Assembly (NCBI RefSeq): GCF_025558165.1
Contig: NZ_LAMZ01000001.1
Location: 124,001-188,000 of the forward strand
DNA length: 64,000 nucleotides
Reading direction: 5' to 3'
Origin: Candidatus Pelagibacter ubique HIMB140
Lineage (GTDB): Bacteria > Pseudomonadota > Alphaproteobacteria > Pelagibacterales > Pelagibacteraceae
Within the stretch, counting starts at the first letter, position 1. Every line of letters begins with the position of its first letter. The notes under the pieces were generated by a model, which saw only the letters and a program-made list of their open reading frames with translations, had not been told where the DNA came from and did no database searches. The translations under genes and the position numbers were made by a program. Of the stretch, positions 27,839-36,134 are shown in pieces.

Positions 27839-29167
27839 TTAACTAACTGCTTTTAAATTATCTTTTGATGATTTGTCTAAAGCTTGATCTAAATCATCAA
27901 TGATATCATCAATATGTTCTAAACCAATACAAAGTCTAACATATCCAGGGGTTACACCTGAAGCAGCTAATTCATCCTCATTTAATTGACTGTGAGTAGT
28001 TGTTGCTGGGTGTATTGCTAAACTTCTAGCATCACCTATATTAGCAACGTGATAAAACATTTTTAAAGCCTCAATGAACCTTGTACCAGCTTCGATACCA
28101 CCAGCTAATTCAATACCAACTAAAGCACCATTACCATTTTTAAGATATTTTTTTGCTCGACTTGATATCTCTTCATTATGTTCAGTAGCATAAATAACCC
28201 TTTTAACTGCTTTATGATTTTTTAAGTACTCTACAACTTTTGCAGCATTATCACAGTGTTGTTTCATTCTTAAAGCAACTGTTTCAAGTCCCTGTATAAC
28301 GCCGAATGCATTATCTGGAGAAAGTGCTGATCCTAAATCTCTTAACAAAGTTACTCTTGCTCTTACTGCAAAAGCAACATTTGCTCCTGTTAATTCAGGC
28401 ACAGCTTTACCCCAAACAACTCCTCCATAACTTGCATCAGGTTCATTAAATAGTGGCTGTCTTTTTGGATCTGCTGTCCAATCAAAATTCCCACCATCTA
28501 CTAGTGCGCCTCCAACTACTGTTCCATGACCTGCTATATATTTTGTTAAAGAATAAACAACCACAGCAGCACCATGTTCAATTGGTTTACAAATCACTGG
28601 TGCAGCAGTGTTATCCAAGATTAATGGAATGTTATATTTTCTACCAATATCTGAAACTTCTTTAATTGGAAAAACTCTTAAATATGGGTTTGGCAATGTT
28701 TCTCCGTAAAAAGCTCTAGTTTTATCGTCTATTGCTTTTTCAAAGTTTTTTGGATCAGATGGATCTGCATACCTTACTTCTATACCAAGCTTACTTAAAG
28801 TATGTGTAAACAACGAAACTGTTCCACCATATAGATCTGTTGAACTAACAATATTGTCTCCAGCTTGAGCAACGTTTAATATTGCAAAAGTAGATGCAGT
28901 TTGACCAGACGCTACAGTTAAACTTGCAAGACCACCTTCAAGAGCAGCGATTCTCTTTTCCAACACATCGTTAGTTGGATTCATTATTCGTGTATAGATA
29001 TTTCCAAACTCTTTTAACGCAAATAAATTAGCTGCGTGTTCAGTGTTATTAAATTGATACGAGGTTGTTCTATAAATTGGAACTGCTACTGAATTTGTAG
29101 CTGGATCACTTCTGTAATCTCCACCATGTATCGCAATAGTTTCTGGATTATTTCTTTTTGTACTCAT
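27839..29167 (-). CDS. metY: O-acetylhomoserine aminocarboxypropyltransferase (homocysteine synthase)
   Basis: PLP enzyme making homocysteine from O-acetylhomoserine and sulfide. 442 residues. N-terminal NPETIAIHGGDYRSDPATNSVAVPIYRTTS, SSTDLYGGT, LDNTAAPVICKPI and the PLP lysine in SLTKYIAGHGT identify it; the C-terminus has SLAIHPATTTHSQL. Its leader carries a SAM-V-type element overlapping the Shine-Dalgarno and a SAM-II-type element upstream, so expression should drop when SAM is plentiful. It links to hom (31549), which supplies homoserine. Confidence 0.96.
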   Translation of the reverse strand: MSTKRNNPETIAIHGGDYRSDPATNSVAVPIYRTTSYQFNNTEHAANLFALKEFGNIYTRIMNPTNDVLEKRIAALEGGLASLTVASGQTASTFAILNVAQAGDNIVSSTDLYGGTVSLFTHTLSKLGIEVRYADPSDPKNFEKAIDDKTRAFYGETLPNPYLRVFPIKEVSDIGRKYNIPLILDNTAAPVICKPIEHGAAVVVYSLTKYIAGHGTVVGGALVDGGNFDWTADPKRQPLFNEPDASYGGVVWGKAVPELTGANVAFAVRARVTLLRDLGSALSPDNAFGVIQGLETVALRMKQHCDNAAKVVEYLKNHKAVKRVIYATEHNEEISSRAKKYLKNGNGALVGIELAGGIEAGTRFIEALKMFYHVANIGDARSLAIHPATTTHSQLNEDELAASGVTPGYVRLCIGLEHIDDIIDDLDQALDKSSKDNLKAVS

Positions 29168-29171
29168 TTTT

Positions 29172-29230
29172 ACTCCTTTTTTAGTGCTTCTGCTTTATGC
29201 AAGGCGCACAATACAGTTCAAATGCCTACC
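29172..29230 (-). promoter_or_regulatory. SAM-V-type riboswitch before metY
   Basis: On the minus strand, AGGC (29227-29224) pairs with GCCT (29205-29202), TGC/GCA form a small hairpin around ATAAA, and GTGC (29209-29206) pairs with GCAC (29187-29184) as a pseudoknot. The SAM-binding segments GAACTGTATTG and CTAAAAAAGG are present. The Shine-Dalgarno AAGGAG (29178-29173) is 5 bases before the ATG and inside the aptamer, so ligand binding would block translation. This matches the SAM-V class described from Pelagibacter. Confidence 0.88.
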
Positions 29231-29251
29231 GATTATAATTTTATGAAAATT

Positions 29252-29294
29252 CCATTTTAGCAGTTTTATGCCCGCAATAGGATCAAATCGGCAA
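29252..29294 (-). promoter_or_regulatory. SAM-II-type riboswitch upstream of the SAM-V element
   Basis: On the minus strand, TGCC (29293-29290) pairs with GGCA (29272-29269) around a loop GATTTGATCCTATTGC, followed by ATAAAACTGCTAAAATGG. These are the conserved SAM-II loop and 3' strand. It is followed by a perfect AT-only hairpin AATTTT-CAT-AAAATT (29251-29237) without a U tract, so the output mechanism is unclear. SAM-II and SAM-V in tandem have been described in Pelagibacter. Confidence 0.78.
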
Positions 29295-29339
29295 GTGATA
29301 AATAGCATATTAGTTATGTTTTACAAGCTAAATATAAAA

Positions 29340-29368
29340 TTGACTTTGAATAATTTAATAGTATTAAT
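29340..29368 (+). promoter_or_regulatory. Possible promoter of rplM-rpsI
   Basis: TTGACT at 29340-29345 and TATTAA/ATTAAT at 29362-29368, 16-17 bases apart, just before the rplM ATG at 29378. The implied leader would be only a few bases long. Weak -10 match. Confidence 0.35.
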
Positions 29369-29377
29369 CCTCGCACA

Positions 29378-29836
29378 ATGACAAAATTCACAAAAAAAGA
29401 TCAAGTTACATCATCTTGGTACGAGATAGATGCTAAAAATGCAGTTGTCGGAAGATTAGCGACCGTTGTATCTAATATTATTAGAGGTAAAAATAAGACT
29501 ACTTATACACCTCACATGGATGATGGTGATTTTGTTGTGGTAAAAAATATCGAGCAAGCAAAATTTACTGGTAAGAAGTTTCAAAATAAAAAGTACTATA
29601 GACATACAGGACATCCTGGTGGAATTAAAGTTACTACACCAGAAAAACTTCATGAAAAAAAACCTGGAGAAACTTTGAAACTAGCAGTTAAAAGAATGTT
29701 ACCAGGTGGTGTTTTGGGTAGAAAACAATTAACAAAATTAAAAATTTATTCAGGAAGTGAACATCCTCATGCTGCACAAAATCCAAAAGTTATTGAATTA
29801 GATAAACTAAACAATAAAAACATTTCAAGAAATTAA
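29378..29836 (+). CDS. rplM: 50S ribosomal protein L13
   Basis: 152 residues. SSWYEIDAKNAVVGRLAT, RGKNKTTYTPHMDDGDFVVV, KKYYRHTGHPGG and MLPGGVLGRKQL are classic L13. Paired with rpsI one base downstream, the universal arrangement. It is divergent from metY with a 210-base spacer that mostly holds the metY riboswitches. Confidence 0.98.
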   Translation: MTKFTKKDQVTSSWYEIDAKNAVVGRLATVVSNIIRGKNKTTYTPHMDDGDFVVVKNIEQAKFTGKKFQNKKYYRHTGHPGGIKVTTPEKLHEKKPGETLKLAVKRMLPGGVLGRKQLTKLKIYSGSEHPHAAQNPKVIELDKLNNKNISRN

Positions 29837-29837
29837 T

Positions 29838-30275
29838 ATGGAAAACGTACAATCAAACACAAAAACTCCAAAATTAAAGTTAGATTTTAAAGATAGTAAG
29901 TACGCGACAGGTAGAAGAAAAACTTCAATAGCGAAAGTTTGGTTAAAAAAAGGTTCTGGTAAAATTTATGTAAATGGCAAATTATATAATGAATATTTTG
30001 CTGATGAAATTCACAAAATGCAAATTACAAGACCTTTTGAGATTATAAATCAAGCTACAGATTATGATGTTAGATGTAGCGTAAAAGGTGGTGGACCTAC
30101 AGGTCAAGCTGGAGCAATGGTTCATGGTATTTCTAAAGCTTTGGTTCTCTTTGATGAAAATTTAAAAGCAACATTGAAAACTGAAAAGCTTACAACCAGA
30201 GATTCTAGAGCTGTTGAGAGAAAAAAACCTGGTAGAAGAAAAGCTAGAAGAAGCTTCCAGTTTTCTAAAAGATAA
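29838..30275 (+). CDS. rpsI: 30S ribosomal protein S9
   Basis: 145 residues with a short N-terminal extension before YATGRRKTSIAKVWLKKGSG. GGGPTGQAGAMVHGISKAL and the C-terminal basic tail ending FSKR, which reaches the ribosomal P site, are present. Second gene of the rplM-rpsI pair; argC follows after 33 bases. Confidence 0.98.
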   Translation: MENVQSNTKTPKLKLDFKDSKYATGRRKTSIAKVWLKKGSGKIYVNGKLYNEYFADEIHKMQITRPFEIINQATDYDVRCSVKGGGPTGQAGAMVHGISKALVLFDENLKATLKTEKLTTRDSRAVERKKPGRRKARRSFQFSKR

Positions 30276-30308
30276 TTTTTTTTACAATTTAAACTGCTAT
30301 AATAAAAA

Positions 30309-31331
30309 ATGCCTAAGCTTAATGCATTAGTTGCCGGATCCACAGGATATATTGGTGTTCAATTGATCAAGTTATTAATTAACCACAAATATATTAATAT
30401 TAAATATCTATGTGGAAATTCGTCTGTTGGAAAAAATATTTCTTATTATGATAAATCTCTATCAAAAAAAAAATTACCTAAAATCGTAAAATTTAATCCT
30501 AAATTGTTAAATGGTATCGATGTTGTCTTTACAGCTCTGCCAAATGGTGAAGCTCAAGATATAGCAAAAAAACTTAATGATAATATTACTCTAATTGATT
30601 TAGCAGCAGATTTTAGATTAAAAAAAGTTAATGATTATTTAAAATGGTATAAACAAAAACATCGTGCTCCAAAACTACAGAAGAAAAGCATTTATTGTTT
30701 ACCCGAAATAAATCGTGATGAATTAAAAAATCACAATATTATTTCATGTCCAGGATGTTATCCAACATCAATATTATTACCTCTTGTCCCGCTAATTAAA
30801 AAAAAATTAGTTAAATTAGACAATATAATTATTGATTCAAAATCTGGATATTCTGGTGCTGGGAGAGGAGTTCATAAAAAATATAAAGATAAGAATTTAT
30901 ACGAGTCTTTAAGTGCTTATGGTATTGGTTTTCATAGACATAATTCTGAAATTCATCAATTTTTAAGCAAATTTACAAATAAAAATTTTCAATTTAGTTT
31001 TACTCCACATTTATCTCCAATGTTTAGAGGCATATTAAGTACAATTTATTTAGAATTAGAAAAAAATGTTAATCAATCAAAAATCATCAAAACACTTAAG
31101 GTCTCTTATAAGGGAGAAAATTTTGTTAAAATATTAGACTCTGATAAACTTTTGAGCACAAATGATGTTATCAATACAAACAATTGCTTTATCACAGTGT
31201 GTAAATCAAAATATAAAAACAAAATAATCATTATTTCTGCAATAGATAATTTAATCAAAGGTGGAGCAGGTCAGGCTGTTCAAAATTTAAATAATAAATT
31301 TAATTTTCCCGAAAGAACTGCTTTAAAATGA
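30309..31331 (+). CDS. argC: N-acetyl-gamma-glutamyl-phosphate reductase
   Basis: NADPH-dependent third step of arginine synthesis. 340 residues. N-terminal ALVAGSTGYIGVQLIKLL, FTALPNGEAQDI, LAADFRL and the catalytic cysteine C150 in CPGCYPTS are visible; IKGGAGQAVQNLN is the typical C-terminus. The rpsI-argC neighbourhood is usual in alphaproteobacteria. Overlaps the small lipoprotein gene by 4 bases (ATGA). Confidence 0.96.
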   Translation: MPKLNALVAGSTGYIGVQLIKLLINHKYINIKYLCGNSSVGKNISYYDKSLSKKKLPKIVKFNPKLLNGIDVVFTALPNGEAQDIAKKLNDNITLIDLAADFRLKKVNDYLKWYKQKHRAPKLQKKSIYCLPEINRDELKNHNIISCPGCYPTSILLPLVPLIKKKLVKLDNIIIDSKSGYSGAGRGVHKKYKDKNLYESLSAYGIGFHRHNSEIHQFLSKFTNKNFQFSFTPHLSPMFRGILSTIYLELEKNVNQSKIIKTLKVSYKGENFVKILDSDKLLSTNDVINTNNCFITVCKSKYKNKIIIISAIDNLIKGGAGQAVQNLNNKFNFPERTALK

Positions 31332-31552
31332 AATATTTGTTAATTATTTTTCTAATTTTTTTATGTAATTGTTCTTTAAATAAAGATTCTCAGTATTGGA
31401 CACAACATCCAGCTGAAAATAAAAAAAAACAAAAAAAAATAACTGAAATACTTAAAAAGTTAGACGACATAACAAAAATGACATTAGAAGAATATGAGAT
31501 TTATATAGATGACTATACTAAAAAAAGTAAATATCCAGATATAAGCAAATGA
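31328..31552 (+). CDS. Small putative lipoprotein of unknown function
   Basis: 74 residues. A hydrophobic signal MKYLLIIFLIFLCNC ends in a lipobox-like C15 (preceded by Asn), followed by a charged, lysine-rich mature part of about 60 residues with TLEEYEIYIDDYTKKSKYPDISK at the end. I do not recognise a family. It overlaps argC and hom by 4 bases each (ATGA), so it is co-translated with amino-acid genes and unlikely to be spurious. Confidence 0.75.
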   Translation: MKYLLIIFLIFLCNCSLNKDSQYWTQHPAENKKKQKKITEILKKLDDITKMTLEEYEIYIDDYTKKSKYPDISK

Positions 31553-32841
31553 ATAATATAGTAAATGTTGCAGTTGTTGGACTTGGTCAAGTTGGTAATT
31601 ATCTATTTAATGAACTAATTGTTAAAAAAAAAGATATTGAACTTAAAACAGGAAAAAGAGTTAACGTAGTAGCTATTTCTGCCAAAAATATAAATAAAAA
31701 AAGAAAATATAAAATTAATAGAAAAATTTTTTATAAAAACCCTTTTGAAATTTTTAAAAAAGAAAAAGTTGATATATTATTTGAAGTAATTGGACAATCT
31801 GATGGGGTTTCTAAAAAATTAGTTGAAACTGCTTTAAAGAATAAAATTCATGTAATTACTCCAAATAAAGCTTTAATTTCAAAACATGGAAACAATTTAG
31901 CAAAACTAGCTGAAAAAAATAATGTTAATCTAGAATTCGAGGCATCTGTTGCTGGTGGGATACCGATATTGAGATCTATTAAAGAGGGATTAGCTACAAA
32001 TAAATTATCTAAAGTTTATGGAATTTTAAACGGTACTTCAAATTATATATTGTCAGAGATGGAAAATTCTGAGCAAAATTTTGCTGATGTTTTGAAAAAA
32101 GCTCAAATACTTGGATATGCTGAGCCAGGAAATCCAAAATTAGATTTAAATGGTTTTGACGCATTTGCAAAAGTGAGAATTTTATCCGCTTTGGCTTTTA
32201 ATAGTAAAATATCAAATAAAAAATGTTTAATGGAAGGAATAGAAAAGATTGATTTAAAAGATATTAAAATTGCAAATCAATTAGATTTAAGAATTAAACT
32301 ACTGGGTATCTCTGAACTCAAAAATAATCAACTTTTTGAAACTGTTCATCCATGTCTTGTAAGTAAAAAATCATATATTGGTAATGTAAATGGAGTAATG
32401 AATGCTGTTATCCTTAATGGCAAACCAGTAGGAGAAAGTGTATTACAAGGGGAGGGTGCTGGACCAGGTCCCACTTCATCATCTTTATTATCTGACTTAT
32501 TATCTATTTTAAGAGGAAACATTAAAAAGCCATTTGGCGTAAGTGTAAATAAGCTTAAAACTTTAAAGACTTACAACGTAAATAATTATGTTAATTCTTT
32601 ATATTTAAGATTTGAAGTTAAAGATAAACCAGGCGTTTTATCTCAAATAACCAATCGTTTAGCTAAATATAAAATTTCTGTCAAAAGATTAATCCAAACC
32701 CCAGATAAAAAAAATAATAAAGCTACAATCGTAATAGTTACTCATAAAACCACAGAATTAAATTGTAATAGCTGTTTATCTATATTTAAAAAAAATAAGA
32801 ATATCTTAAAATCCCCTATGTTAATTAGATTGCTTGATTAA
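31549..32841 (+). CDS. hom: Homoserine dehydrogenase
   Basis: Reduces aspartate semialdehyde to homoserine for threonine and methionine. 430 residues: NAD(P)-binding VGLGQVGNYLF at residues 10-20, catalytic domain with VITPNKALIS, EASVAGGIPILRSIKEGL, GILNGTSNYILSEM and DLNGFDAFAKVRILS, then a C-terminal ACT domain (LRFEVKDKPGVLSQITNRL from about 350), the usual site for threonine feedback. It shares its stop with the start of the next transporter gene. Confidence 0.96.
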   Translation: MNNIVNVAVVGLGQVGNYLFNELIVKKKDIELKTGKRVNVVAISAKNINKKRKYKINRKIFYKNPFEIFKKEKVDILFEVIGQSDGVSKKLVETALKNKIHVITPNKALISKHGNNLAKLAEKNNVNLEFEASVAGGIPILRSIKEGLATNKLSKVYGILNGTSNYILSEMENSEQNFADVLKKAQILGYAEPGNPKLDLNGFDAFAKVRILSALAFNSKISNKKCLMEGIEKIDLKDIKIANQLDLRIKLLGISELKNNQLFETVHPCLVSKKSYIGNVNGVMNAVILNGKPVGESVLQGEGAGPGPTSSSLLSDLLSILRGNIKKPFGVSVNKLKTLKTYNVNNYVNSLYLRFEVKDKPGVLSQITNRLAKYKISVKRLIQTPDKKNNKATIVIVTHKTTELNCNSCLSIFKKNKNILKSPMLIRLLD

Positions 32842-33743
32842 TGGAAATATATTTCAAACTTATTGAAGTATTATTTCCAGTATTTTTTGTTGTTGGGATT
32901 GGATATTATCTTGGTAAGAAAAAACCAGATTTTGATAATTCTTTTATAACTACTTTTGCCTCAAATGTTGGTACACCTGCAATGGTTATATATTCTATTA
33001 CTTCTACAGGTATAACATTTGAACAATATACCAGTTATTTTATTTATTATTTAATTGCCATTGCTGGTTTTGGTTTAACAGGCATAATTATTTTATATCT
33101 ATTAAAAACTAAAGATATCATTAGAGAAATCCCAGTTTTTCTTCTTCCTAATAATGGAAATATGGGTATTCCTATTTGTCTTTTTGCTTACGGTTCACAA
33201 GGTTTAGGAATAGCTGCATCAATATCTTCACTTATAATTTTACTTCACTTTACCTTAGGAGTGTTTCTAGCCGACAGAAAATTTGACTTTAATATTTTAA
33301 TTAAAAATCCACCTTTTTACGCAATTATATTTTCTGTTACCTTTATTTATTTTGACTTGGAAATGCCCAAGGCAATTATTAATTTAACTGAATTGTTAAC
33401 ATATACTGCAATTGTTTTAATATTAATGTCGTTAGGAATTGCATTAACAAAATTAAAAGTTTTTTCTTTAACTAATTCAATAATTGCCTCTATTGGAAGG
33501 GTAATCATTGGACCTATAATTGGTTTTTTAATTATAATTTTTTTCGATCTTTCAGGATTTGGTGCTGGTGTAATTTTAGTTCAATCTGCTATGCCAAGCG
33601 CTATTTTAAATTATTTAATTGGATCAATGTACTCACCAAAGGAAATAGTAGATAACATAGCTAGCACGATTGTTGTTTCTACATTAATGTCATTTATTAC
33701 AGTTCCAATAGTCGTATTCTTTGCTTTAAAATACTTCTATTAA
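32841..33743 (+). CDS. AEC (auxin efflux carrier) family transporter
   Basis: 300-residue inner-membrane protein with about ten hydrophobic helices. FPVFFVVGIGYYLGKKKPD at the N-terminus, LLPNNGNMGIPICLFAYG and VILVQSAMPSAILNYLIG are typical of the AEC family (malate/efflux type). Substrate not predictable. It starts on the hom stop (TAATG), so it may export an amino or organic acid; that link is inference. Confidence 0.85.
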   Translation: MEIYFKLIEVLFPVFFVVGIGYYLGKKKPDFDNSFITTFASNVGTPAMVIYSITSTGITFEQYTSYFIYYLIAIAGFGLTGIIILYLLKTKDIIREIPVFLLPNNGNMGIPICLFAYGSQGLGIAASISSLIILLHFTLGVFLADRKFDFNILIKNPPFYAIIFSVTFIYFDLEMPKAIINLTELLTYTAIVLILMSLGIALTKLKVFSLTNSIIASIGRVIIGPIIGFLIIIFFDLSGFGAGVILVQSAMPSAILNYLIGSMYSPKEIVDNIASTIVVSTLMSFITVPIVVFFALKYFY

Positions 33744-33759
33744 GATATATCTTTCAGTT

Positions 33760-34611
33760 GTGAAGGCTATAATTTTAAATGCATCTGCTTGGATGATTGT
33801 CCCTGTTATGGATGCGTTTGCTAAATATTTAAGCTCATCAATGGATGTTTTGCAAATAACATGGGCTAGATATTTTTTTACAGTAGTTTTTACTCTGTCT
33901 TTAATGCTTATATTTTATAGAAAGTCATTAGTTTGGACTAAAAAACCGGCTCTTCAACTAATAAGAGGTTTGATATTTGTTTTTTCTACGTATTTATTCT
34001 TTTATGCGATTTCTGAAATTTCACTCCCTAAAGCTTTAACTTTAGCATTTGTAGCACCAATTTGTGTCACAGCTTTATCTCCATTTTTTTTAAATGAGAA
34101 AGTAGGAATGAAAAGATGGACTGCTGTATCGTTAGGATTTGTTGGTACTTTGATTGTTATTAGACCTGGATTTATTGAACTTAATTTAGCTACTTTAGCT
34201 GCTTTAGGTAATGGAATTTGTTATGGATTTTACCTTATTATAACAAGAAAACTTAGTACTTCAGATAACCCTCTTTTAACGCTTTTGCTTTCAGGTTTAA
34301 TAGGAACGGTCATTATTAGCTTATTTATGCCTTCTGTATGGGTAAATCCTTCTACAAATCAGTGGATTTTAATGGCTTTAATCGGCCTTATAGCCTCTGT
34401 AGCCCATCTTTTCTTAATTTTATCGCTCAAATATGCTGATGCCTCAAAATTAGCTCCTTTGGGCTATACAGAAATCATAACAAACATATTAATTAGCTAT
34501 TATTTCTTTCATGAATTACCGGATAATTGGACTTATTTAGGTCTTTTTATAATTGTCTTAAGTGGTCTCTATATAACCAGAAGAGAATACATTTTAAAAA
34601 GAAGTAATTAA
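33760..34611 (+). CDS. EamA/DMT-family membrane transporter
   Basis: 283 residues, ten membrane helices in two EamA repeats (FSTYLFFYAISEISLPKALTL; later ILSLKYADASKLAPLGYTEI). It begins with GTG at 33760, 16 bases after the previous gene; no ATG is available without losing the first helix. Substrate unknown; the family includes metabolite exporters. The last gene before a 543-bp non-coding stretch. Confidence 0.88.
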   Translation: MKAIILNASAWMIVPVMDAFAKYLSSSMDVLQITWARYFFTVVFTLSLMLIFYRKSLVWTKKPALQLIRGLIFVFSTYLFFYAISEISLPKALTLAFVAPICVTALSPFFLNEKVGMKRWTAVSLGFVGTLIVIRPGFIELNLATLAALGNGICYGFYLIITRKLSTSDNPLLTLLLSGLIGTVIISLFMPSVWVNPSTNQWILMALIGLIASVAHLFLILSLKYADASKLAPLGYTEIITNILISYYFFHELPDNWTYLGLFIIVLSGLYITRREYILKRSN

Positions 34612-34850
34612 TAGTATTTATTTGTATACTAATTATTAATGTTTTACATTAATATATTTTATTAAATTATTGTAATTATTGAATAAATTATTTATATATA
34701 AATATAATTAAAATGCATTAATATTTGTTGAAGTAAAGTAATATTTTGGTTTTTTAACTAAAATCATAAATATTAATAGCTTTTTTGGATCACATTGATT
34801 TAGAAAAAAATACTAATTTTAGCTAAAACGTTGACAAATAATTTAAATTG

Positions 34851-34880
34851 CTAGAAGTGTTTAATTGCAACATTTTTTTA
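34851..34880 (+). repeat. 30-bp imperfect direct repeat, copy A
   Basis: Reads CTAGAAGTGTTTAATTGCAA then CATTTTTTTA and matches copy B at 26 of 30 positions. The copies are 271 bp apart and both lie in the same non-coding stretch. The match includes non-AT bases (CTA, CAACA), which makes pure chance less likely. Confidence 0.6.
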
Positions 34881-35121
34881 CTAATAAAATTCTAAATTTA
34901 TCTTTGCATCAAAAATTGTAGGGCAGGTGGCTTTAAAAAGCTGTAAAATAAAGCAAATTTAAGACATTAAAAAAGGGTTGATATCATTGAATAATAGAGC
35001 AATGCAGTAATAGAATATGCTCTTTAATCGCCCATAGAGGGTATTTATTTAGTTATATTAGAATATATAGTACAACTGAAGGGTGAATAGTGCTATTTAC
35101 ATGATTATTCATGAAAATCGT

Positions 35122-35151
35122 CTAAAAGTCTTTAATTTCAACACTTTTTTA
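35122..35151 (+). repeat. 30-bp imperfect direct repeat, copy B
   Basis: Reads CTAAAAGTCTTTAATTTCAA then CACTTTTTTA; same orientation as copy A. It ends three bases before the 3' end of the MGMT-like gene, at the edge of the accessory region. On the minus strand it would lie in the downstream region of that gene. Confidence 0.6.
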
Positions 35152-35154
35152 ACC

Positions 35155-35430
35155 TTAAATGTCAATTTTTTCAGATCTAAGTAAGCGCAGCTTAGTCTTA
35201 ATTCCGCCTTTTCCTGAGTATCCTCCAAGAGATCCGTCAGTCATAATTACCCTGTGACAAGGTATTTTCGGAGGATATGGGTTTTTCCCAACTGCATTTG
35301 CTACCGCTCTATGAGCTTTAGGCTTCCCAATAGCTTTTGCCACCTGAAGGTAAGTTCTTACTTCTCCTTTAGGTATTTTTTTCAAATAATTCCAAACTTT
35401 TAACTGAAATTTAGTCCCTTTTAAGTTCAT
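35155..35430 (-). CDS. MGMT/ATL family protein (O6-alkylguanine transferase C-terminal domain)
   Basis: DNA-repair protein consisting of only the C-terminal DNA-binding/active-site domain. GTKFQLKVWNYLKKIPKGEVRTY, KAHRAVANAVGKNP and the PCHRVIMTDGSLGGYSG active-site loop are present, with the acceptor cysteine in PCHRV. I chose ATG 35430 (91 residues, domain starts at residue 5); ATGs at 35466 and 35487 are possible and would overlap the acetyltransferase gene further. The N-terminal domain of full Ogt is absent, so it may be a minimal alkyltransferase. Confidence 0.88.
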   Translation of the reverse strand: MNLKGTKFQLKVWNYLKKIPKGEVRTYLQVAKAIGKPKAHRAVANAVGKNPYPPKIPCHRVIMTDGSLGGYSGKGGIKTKLRLLRSEKIDI

Positions 35431-35848
35431 ATAATTCAAATCTTGTATTTTTTGCAATTTTATCATATAATTTTCTCGCTGTCTCATTGGAAGAGTGGGT
35501 TATCCAACGAATTCCATCCCAATTATTCTCTTTAGATAAAGATTCTATGTATTTTATAAGTTTTTGAGCTATTTTCTGGCCTCTAAAATGTTCATCTACA
35601 AATAAATCATCTAAAAATCCAATATATTGACCTTTAATTGGTCTTGGCATTGTTCTGTAATGTGCAATTCCAACAATTTTATCTTCAATTTCGTAACATA
35701 TTCCATTCACAACATGATTTTCATCGTGTATCCAACTCCATAAAGTATCTAAAATCTCTTGTTTCATAGGAACTTTGTAAAATTTTGCGTAACCGCAATA
35801 TAATTTTATCCAATTTTCCTTATCTTTTCTTTTAATTTCTCTAATCAT
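35411..35848 (-). CDS. GNAT-family N-acetyltransferase
   Basis: 145 residues. The acetyl-CoA site is VDEHFRGQKIAQKLIKYIES (about 88-107), preceded by the strand IGFLDDLFV and followed by GIRWITHSSNETARKLYDKI, the typical GNAT end. Substrate unknown. It overlaps the MGMT-like gene by 20 or more bases, suggesting co-translation. Similar stand-alone GNAT proteins are frequent in accessory regions. Confidence 0.88.
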   Translation of the reverse strand: MIREIKRKDKENWIKLYCGYAKFYKVPMKQEILDTLWSWIHDENHVVNGICYEIEDKIVGIAHYRTMPRPIKGQYIGFLDDLFVDEHFRGQKIAQKLIKYIESLSKENNWDGIRWITHSSNETARKLYDKIAKNTRFELYELKRD

Positions 35849-35883
35849 TTACATTAGTTATTTGTCTTAAATTATTGTAATAA

Positions 35884-36084
35884 TTATCTTTTTTGGTTTA
35901 TAAAATAATACAGTTCTTTTATTCCATTACTCGCATTTCTTTGGAAGATTGCAGGTATTAATCCATGAATTAAAGCCATAAATCCACCAGTAATCATTTT
36001 TGAGCCTACTTTGAACGCTACGCTCATATGTTCTGCATAACTTTCATTAACTGAATTAAGATGTTCTTGTGATTTTTTGATCAT
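35884..36084 (-). CDS. DUF6356-like small membrane protein
   Basis: 66 residues. The pattern HLNSVNESYAEHMSVAFKVGSKMITGGFMALIHGLIPAIFQRNASNGIKELY, shown here as positions 7-58, matches the DUF6356 layout seen in alphaproteobacteria: N-terminal HxxxVxExYxxH, one hydrophobic helix, then a HxLxPxxF...AS segment. Function unknown. It starts 84 bases from the integrase start on the other strand, so both may be controlled from the same spacer. Confidence 0.75.
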   Translation of the reverse strand: MIKKSQEHLNSVNESYAEHMSVAFKVGSKMITGGFMALIHGLIPAIFQRNASNGIKELYYFINQKR

Positions 36085-36105
36085 AATATTTATTAATTAT
36101 TAGTA

Positions 36106-36134
36106 TTGACTATTAAAATCTATTAATATATTAC
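36106..36134 (+). promoter_or_regulatory. Promoter of the tyrosine recombinase gene
   Basis: TTGACT at 36106-36111, 17-base spacer, TATTAC at 36129-36134; transcription would start near 36141, about 27 bases before the ATG. The -10 box is the outer end of the left arm of the adjoining inverted repeat, so a protein bound there would block it. Confidence 0.5.

Larger units (their letters stand above)
34612..35154. other. 543-bp non-coding stretch with repeats and hairpins
   Basis: No credible ORF on either strand. It begins with TAGTAT-N8-ATACTA (34612-34631) directly after the EamA stop. The first 200 bases are almost pure AT; from about 34920 to 35110 composition is more balanced, with a GCTTT-AA-AAAGC hairpin near 34931 and AGAGCA-N16-TGCTCT (34996-35023). 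Two imperfect copies of a 30-bp sequence bracket the second half. It could hold an untranslated RNA or be the remnant of a lost gene. No known RNA family is recognised. Confidence 0.6.

Noticed and set aside
34831..34836. TTGACA as a promoter in the non-coding gap
   Set aside because: The -35 box is perfect, but no acceptable -10 hexamer lies 15-19 bases downstream and no gene starts there.
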